From Oscillospiraceae bacterium (lineage in GTDB: Bacteria > Bacillota > Clostridia > Oscillospirales > Oscillospiraceae): a stretch of DNA of 5,455 nucleotides. The notes below the pieces were generated by a model, which saw nothing but the letters and a program-made list of their open reading frames with translations, searched no databases and was not told the DNA's origin. Shown here piece after piece: positions 5,186 through 5,455 of the stretch (the stretch's first letter is position 1; each line of letters begins with the position of its first letter). The stretch lies in assembly GCA_031260745.1 (NCBI GenBank), contig JAISKY010000266.1, positions 1 through 5,455 of the forward strand. The letters are read 5' to 3'. The translations under genes and the position numbers were made by a program.

Positions 5186-5226
5186 ACCAACTCCGCCGTT
5201 TTGAAACGGCGGAGTTGGTTCTTTTT
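5186..5226. terminator. Strong bidirectional intrinsic terminator
   Basis: The arm ACCAACTCCGCCGTTT (5186-5201) pairs perfectly over 16 bases with AAACGGCGGAGTTGGT (5204-5219). About 15 pairs can form in RNA around a TTGA loop. CTTTTT (5221-5226) follows on the plus strand. A-rich sequence at 5177-5182 supplies a T-run on the minus strand. It lies between two convergent genes and would end both the pilus operon and the minus-strand gene from the right. Confidence 0.92.
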
Positions 5227-5318
5227 GCAGTCTTTCTTTGTATTTTTTGTAAAACAGCGGACTCGGCAATCCCCCCTACGGTACGTCGTTCCGATTTACG
5301 ATAATATGCTAAGTCCGG

Positions 5319-5453
5319 TTAGTCGCTCTCCGCCGTTGACGCGACAAACGGGTTTACCCGCTCTTTTCCTCCGCCTAACAGTTTCTCGATTTCGCCGAAC
5401 GCGCTGTGGAGCATATACTGCCGCACTGTTGAGATTTTATCGCGAGTGTCAGA
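5319..5453 (-). CDS. 3' end of an unidentified protein gene on the minus strand (partial)
   Basis: Reading leftward from the right edge, one minus-strand frame stays open for 44 residues and stops at TAA (complement of 5319-5321). The peptide includes DTRDKISTVRQYMLHSAFGE and ends NPFVASTAESD. The other two minus-strand frames are interrupted, and the balanced composition looks like real protein. The residues form a likely amphipathic helix followed by a polar tail, with no motif I recognise. The gene converges on the pilus operon and probably shares its bidirectional terminator. It may have no functional link to the pilus genes. CGGACT (5258-5263) and AGTCCG (5312-5317) flank the spacer as weak inverted arms. 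Confidence 0.65.
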   Translation of the reverse strand, partial: SDTRDKISTVRQYMLHSAFGEIEKLLGGGKERVNPFVASTAESD

Positions 5454-5455
5454 AC

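Overview
The window carries part of a type IV pilus (T4P) assembly locus. The likely host is a Gram-positive bacterium of the Clostridia type. That placement rests on strong AGGAGG-type ribosome binding sites, one GTG start, sigma-A-like promoter spacing and, above all, a fused PilM-PilN protein, an arrangement known from the Clostridioides difficile T4P locus. The exact taxon cannot be read from the sequence. The repeat-rich spacer and mixed codon use (many GCG and CGC codons beside frequent ATA) would fit an uncultured gut or environmental member.

Layout. Bases 2-91 are the 3' end of an unidentified plus-strand gene. Bases 92-565 are non-coding and hold a cluster of GC-rich inverted repeats (about 142-461), followed by an AT-rich leader. 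A plus-strand gene run follows: prepilin peptidase pilD (566-1360), a pilM-pilN fusion (1388-3019) and pilO (3022-3837). The gaps are 27 and 2 bases, each gene has its own good ribosome binding site, and together they look like one operon. The spacer 3838-3999 has a convincing internal promoter (3855-3883) and a leader of about 110 nt that can fold in two mutually exclusive ways. Behind it are two prepilin-like genes only 4 bases apart: a GspH/FimT-like pseudopilin (4000-4569) and a PilW/GspJ-like minor pilin (4574-5176). A very strong bidirectional terminator (5186-5226) ends the unit. The 3' end of an unidentified minus-strand gene enters from the right (5319-5453) and converges on it.

How the genes work together (family knowledge). 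PilD removes the short leader peptide from prepilins and methylates the new N-terminus. PilM is the cytoplasmic actin-like ring protein, PilN and PilO form the membrane alignment subcomplex, and the two minor pilins are PilD substrates that would sit in or prime the fibre. Motor ATPases (PilB, PilT), the platform protein PilC and an obvious major pilin are not in the window and presumably lie outside it.

The most interesting items are the structured leader in front of the minor pilins (a possible riboswitch or RNA thermosensor of unidentified class), the PilM-PilN fusion, and the family of inverted GC-rich repeats upstream of pilD.
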